Of a stretch of 64,000 nt of DNA, positions 60,604 to 64,000 are shown piece after piece. Numbering within the stretch: the first letter of the stretch is position 1; each line of letters begins with the position of its first letter. The notes under the pieces were generated by a model. It was not told the DNA's origin and did not search any database. It worked only from the letters and a program-made list of their open reading frames with translations. Source of the DNA: Brucella anthropi ATCC 49188. Lineage in GTDB: Bacteria; Pseudomonadota; Alphaproteobacteria; Rhizobiales; Rhizobiaceae. The stretch spans positions 522,001-586,000 of the forward strand of contig NC_009668.1 in NCBI RefSeq assembly GCF_000017405.1. The letters are read 5' to 3'. A program made the translations under genes and the position numbers.

Positions 60604-62823
60604 CTAGAACGTCACTTTATAGGAAAGGAAAACGCTGCGCCCCAGCCCTGCGACAGGTGCGTTACGCGTGGCTGTTGCCGTGGGGTTGATATAATAGGTG
60701 TCGAAGACGTTGCGGACGGCGAGGCTTGCTTCGCTGCCGTTCTCGAAGGTTTTCGAGAACGCCATATTCACCAATGTAGCGTCGTCTATCTGCTGACCCT
60801 TGATACGGTCGCGACCCGAGAAATATTCAACTTCCCCCCGGACCTTGTACCCGCCTTCGAACGACACCGTGGTATAGGCAAGCCCCTTCCATGTGGTTGG
60901 AATACGGTTATTGGGAAGGTATTCGTCCGAACCGATGCTGCCATCCCGGTTGGCGTCATATTTGCCTTCCTGATAGGCAACCAGACCGCCGATGGTGAAC
61001 ATCGAATTGATGTCGTAGTCGGCTCGTGCCTCCACGCCCCAGATGCGTTCCTTCTGCTGGCTTACGCGGTTTGCCGCGATATCATAGTTCACACCATCCT
61101 TGGAGGTGGAAATATAGCTGCTCACAGTGCTGCGAAGATCGCCCCAATCGCCGCGCAGACCCACTTCATAAGTGTTGACCAGCTGAGGCTTTGGCGCGAT
61201 GTCGGCATAGCTGATCGTGTAGTCAGGCGTGCCGCGGCAGCCATAGATGGCAGCTATCGAGCCGTAGGCATCACAGATTTCTGCAAGTGAATTGACACCC
61301 GCGCGGCGTGTAAATGCGCCAATATCCGTTAGGCTGTAGCCTTGCGAGAAATTACCGAAGGCCTGCACCTCTTCCGTAACGTCGTACACGGCTCCAGCGT
61401 TGAAGGTCCATGCGTTGTAGTCAAACGAACCACCAAGAACGCTGATCGCCGGATAGATATTCGCCAGTGACCGCGCAGGCCAGGCAACTGCTGTAGGCCG
61501 CGTGAAATCATTCACATCGAGGTAGAACTGATCGAAACGCGCGCCGCCCTGCAAACGGAACCGTTCCGTGACGGGAACTTCGGCCTGCGCAAAAGCTGCG
61601 ATGGAATTCTGCGTCATCGGGGCGATAGCATCTTCGTCGTTCAGCAGTGTCTGCGCCACCTTGTCGTAAGCGTAGTCGACGCCCCAGGTCAGCTTGCTGC
61701 CATTGGTGATGAAATCCATCGGTGTCGTGATGGTCATGTTCACGCCTGTCCGGTCGAAGTCATATTTCGACTGGTTGAACCATGCGGTCGGCTGTCGGGG
61801 ATTTCCCGAATAATAGACCTGAGTGTTCACAGCCGAAAGTTCGGTGAACGGGGACTGTTTGAAGATCTTGTTATAGAAAGCCTTCACTTCGAGATTGCCG
61901 AGCGCAAAATCCTGATCGGTATATTTTGCAGTCAGATACTTGGAATCCTCGCGAAGCGGTTCGCCGGTGTAGGCTGAACCGAATCTCGGTGAAACCGGGT
62001 TCGTCGTGTAGTTGGTGAACCATTCCGGCTTCTGCTTGGCGTAGGTCCAGTCAAAGCTGACTTCAAACCGGCGCGGACCGCTTTCATAGCCTACGATACC
62101 GAAGAAATTGCCGTTGACCGTCCTGTCGCCGCCACCTTGTCCAAGCATGGCGTCGGATGGCATTTCATTGCCATGTCCGTCATAGGTGCGGCGGGTCCAG
62201 TCGCCGGTTCCGGAGAAGTAATAGTCGAGTTTGTCTTTTCGACCCTCAATGGAGATGCTCGTTTCAGGCGCGGTCGATTTGCCAAGGTTTTCCGTGTAGC
62301 CGGAAAGGCCGGTGCGTACCGTGACGGTCGGCTTATCGCTGGTGCCCCGCTTGGTGATGAAATTGATCGTTCCGCCTGTCCCGCCGGCACCGTAGAGGCT
62401 TGAAGCTCCGTTCACGACCTCAATGCGTTCAACAGAATTGAGATCGATCATCGACAGGATGCGTGACAGGTCGCGCAGTGGTGTGTTGCGGGGCACGCCG
62501 TCCACCATGATCAGAACGCTGCGACCACGAAATGTTTCCGACGCGCCGGATATGGTCTGGTTGCTTGGTGCGAAACCGGGAACCAGGCGCGAAATCAAGT
62601 CGCTGGCATTCGGCGAGATTCGCATCGCTTCTTCGACTTGTTCCCGATCAATCACCTGAACGGATTGAGCAACGGCGGCAATTGAGCTCTCATTGCGTCC
62701 GGCGGTGATGATAATCTGGTCCAGTCGCGTAACCCCTGCGTCGTTGCCTGTAGTTTCCTGTGCAAACGCTGCCGTCGTAAATCCGCAGCCTGAGAGCAGC
62801 AGAACTATGAATTGCCTGTTCAT
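60604..62823 (-). CDS. TonB-dependent hydroxamate siderophore receptor (IutA/RhtA-like)
   Basis: 739 residues. A signal peptide ends in AFAQE (about 22), with a probable TonB box (RLDQIIITA) near residue 33. The plug domain has VLIMVDGVPRNTP and VEIVNGASSLYGAGGTGG-type sequence, and the 22-strand barrel ends in SYKVTF with a terminal aromatic. It takes up the ferric siderophore through the outer membrane. Similarity in layout is with IutA. It is first of the receptor-RhtX operon. Confidence 0.92.
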   Translation of the reverse strand: MNRQFIVLLLSGCGFTTAAFAQETTGNDAGVTRLDQIIITAGRNESSIAAVAQSVQVIDREQVEEAMRISPNASDLISRLVPGFAPSNQTISGASETFRGRSVLIMVDGVPRNTPLRDLSRILSMIDLNSVERIEVVNGASSLYGAGGTGGTINFITKRGTSDKPTVTVRTGLSGYTENLGKSTAPETSISIEGRKDKLDYYFSGTGDWTRRTYDGHGNEMPSDAMLGQGGGDRTVNGNFFGIVGYESGPRRFEVSFDWTYAKQKPEWFTNYTTNPVSPRFGSAYTGEPLREDSKYLTAKYTDQDFALGNLEVKAFYNKIFKQSPFTELSAVNTQVYYSGNPRQPTAWFNQSKYDFDRTGVNMTITTPMDFITNGSKLTWGVDYAYDKVAQTLLNDEDAIAPMTQNSIAAFAQAEVPVTERFRLQGGARFDQFYLDVNDFTRPTAVAWPARSLANIYPAISVLGGSFDYNAWTFNAGAVYDVTEEVQAFGNFSQGYSLTDIGAFTRRAGVNSLAEICDAYGSIAAIYGCRGTPDYTISYADIAPKPQLVNTYEVGLRGDWGDLRSTVSSYISTSKDGVNYDIAANRVSQQKERIWGVEARADYDINSMFTIGGLVAYQEGKYDANRDGSIGSDEYLPNNRIPTTWKGLAYTTVSFEGGYKVRGEVEYFSGRDRIKGQQIDDATLVNMAFSKTFENGSEASLAVRNVFDTYYINPTATATRNAPVAGLGRSVFLSYKVTF

Positions 62824-63146
62824 GTTTTTCCCCGAGTGAGAATAGTCAATGGAATCCGATGGATGGCCAATCCTTGGCGTCGGTTTTCCATCAGTCCGTT
62901 ACAGTCGCCCCTGGACGCAAAGGACATGGTGCCCGGTCATGAGGGTGATCCATGAAGGTCTCCTTTTGTCGTCCCGCCTTCATTCGACGGAGACAGGACT
63001 GGCCGTCTCCGCGAAAGTCGTTTAAACTAGATTATTATTGTCAACTTTATAGGGTGGCCTGTGCGTTCGGCTTGGTTTCTGGCGAAAATTGATAGGACCA
63101 GGACGAACTGACCGTTGGTCATTTACCCGTGTTGCAAGGATGCATC
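62824..63146. promoter_or_regulatory. Divergent promoter region between receptor and AraC regulator
   Basis: About 320 bases without a gene. An AT-rich island at 63023-63055 contains reverse-strand TTGACA followed by AT-rich sequence, suiting the receptor promoter. TGA-N9-TCT occurs there, one base off the TGA-N9-TCA RirA/iron-box pattern, which is only suggestive. Confidence 0.5.
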
Positions 63147-64000
63147 ATGATTCCGTCTAAGCAGATCGAAACGATAGTTCCGCAGCACTTTCATATTGCC
63201 GATATCGGGAATGAAACCGACTGCAAACTCTGTGCTTCGGCGCTCACTGAGATTGTGGGAGATGTCTCGCTGGTCGTAGGCGCAACTGCACAGGGTGCTG
63301 TCCGGGGTATTTACTGCTCGGTAGATCCGCTCCGGATCATGACCTGCTATTTTCCGAGTTGCGAGATATTGATCCGGGGTAAAGGCGGATGCTCGGCCGA
63401 TCAATTGCTTATGGTGCGAAGCATGGAAGGACCGCTTCGCATCCGACAATCCGGTGAGACATTGAACCTGTTGCCGGGTGACGTAGTTTTTCTGTCGCCG
63501 GACAAGGCGTATGAATGGTGGCTCCCTGAAGGCGGACGTGTCGATTGTGGACGTTTGCCTGTGAGCTATTTTCCTGTCTCAAAACAGGCCGTGAAAAACT
63601 TTTTGATGCGCCCAATACCGAAGGCCTATCCACCATTAAAGCTCCTTATTACGCATGGTGCCTATCTGCTCATGCGAGGCGCGCACGCGCCCGGCGAAGC
63701 CGAGATGATCGCGGCGCACTTCCGACAGGTGTTGCCAATGGTTCTGGAGTTTCTCCGGGACGATCACCGTAAACATCGCTCAGGTCGAAACCTTTCGCAG
63801 ATCAAAGCTTTCATCGAGACTGGTCTGTCGGATGCAACCTTCGATCTTGGTACGGTTACCGCAAGGTTTGGCGTTACTGCCCGTCAGGTCCAAAAGCTTT
63901 TTCAGGCTGAGAATACGACGTTCTCCCGTTACGTGCTTGAGCGTCGACTGGATATGGCCCGACTGCGTGTTTCACGACAGAACAATCGCTCTATCAGTTC
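63147..64000 (+). CDS. AraC-family regulator of siderophore genes (cut by window end)
   Basis: The open frame runs 284 residues to the edge of the window. The N-terminal part fits the AraC sensor domain (SMEGPLRIRQSGETLNLLPG, about 94-113). An AraC helix-turn-helix follows (FDLGTVTARFGVTARQVQKL, about 234-253, then FSRYVLERRLDMARL). AAGGA lies seven bases before the ATG. Divergence from the receptor matches RhrA/PchR-type activators, which respond to their own siderophore. Confidence 0.88.
   Translation, partial: MIPSKQIETIVPQHFHIADIGNETDCKLCASALTEIVGDVSLVVGATAQGAVRGIYCSVDPLRIMTCYFPSCEILIRGKGGCSADQLLMVRSMEGPLRIRQSGETLNLLPGDVVFLSPDKAYEWWLPEGGRVDCGRLPVSYFPVSKQAVKNFLMRPIPKAYPPLKLLITHGAYLLMRGAHAPGEAEMIAAHFRQVLPMVLEFLRDDHRKHRSGRNLSQIKAFIETGLSDATFDLGTVTARFGVTARQVQKLFQAENTTFSRYVLERRLDMARLRVSRQNNRSIS

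Noticed and set aside
1..64000. Insertion sequences or transposons
   Set aside because: No transposase or integrase frame and no terminal repeats with target duplications could be recognised anywhere in the window.

Overview
This 64 kb window is GC-rich alphaproteobacterial DNA, most likely from Hyphomicrobiales and possibly Brucella/Ochrobactrum. The signs are the trb/DUF2274/LysR conjugation block, the style of the metal-resistance genes, and a citrate-hydroxamate siderophore locus of the kind that makes aerobactin/ochrobactin. The genus is an inference. Positions 1-51.2 kb are a dense heavy-metal-resistance region containing a type IV secretion (Trb) operon, which looks like an integrative conjugative element or genomic island. 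Positions 52-64 kb are an iron-siderophore locus with visibly lower GC. Between them lies a 3' half of tRNA-Gly(GCC) (51267-51313), a probable attachment-site scar.

Layout. 0-4 kb: arsenic operon arsR-arsC(LMW-PTP type)-arsC(Grx type)-acr3-arsH-MFS, with a divergent DUF6428 gene. 4.1-9.8 kb: CadR-controlled operon of a Zn/Cd/Pb ATPase, a CDF-like protein, PCuAC and SCO copper chaperones, CcdA and LspA. 9.8-11.1 kb: a second ArsR with a BASS-family transporter. 11.1-11.5 kb: a non-coding stretch rich in hairpins. 11.5-22.3 kb: trbBCDEJ-trbK-LFGI-DUF2274, then a convergent LysR gene with a 58-codon leader gene. 22.4-25.5 kb: an SmtB-type repressor with a CDF zinc exporter, and a DHA2 efflux pump. 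25.5-43.5 kb: a large copper island with two Cu(I) ATPases, two CopZ, a multicopper oxidase, DUF411, three DUF305 proteins, a CDF, cytochrome c, CueR, a glutaredoxin and a ferredoxin-reductase, CsoR, and several small proteins. 43.6-50.8 kb: a periplasmic thiol/disulfide module (TlpA-like, DsbD, DsbA/ScsC-like, thioredoxin), an L,D-transpeptidase and an OmpR/histidine-kinase pair. 52-64 kb: iucABCD-like biosynthesis, a ShiF-like exporter, an RhtX-like importer, a TonB receptor and an AraC regulator cut by the window end.

The window also shows its regulatory wiring. Eight near-identical MerR/CueR-type promoters (TTGACC, a 19-bp spacer holding a TTCC..GGAA palindrome, and a -10 usually starting CA) precede both CopZ genes, both Cu ATPases, the DHA2 pump, two unknown 58-codon genes (one leading into the conjugation-linked LysR gene) and an orphan site facing what looks like a deleted ATPase. 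The single CueR-like gene, with a C-x7-C copper site, sits in one of the controlled operons. Both arsR genes carry the same operator, TCAAC-N12-GTTGA. The SmtB-type gene sits behind a 52-bp palindrome, and csoR behind an ATACCC/GGGTAT repeat. Four perfect CTTAAG-N5-CTTAAG boxes mark the thiol-redox genes, the L,D-transpeptidase and the two-component operon, defining a candidate envelope-stress regulon. No insertion sequence, CRISPR array, rRNA or complete tRNA was seen.
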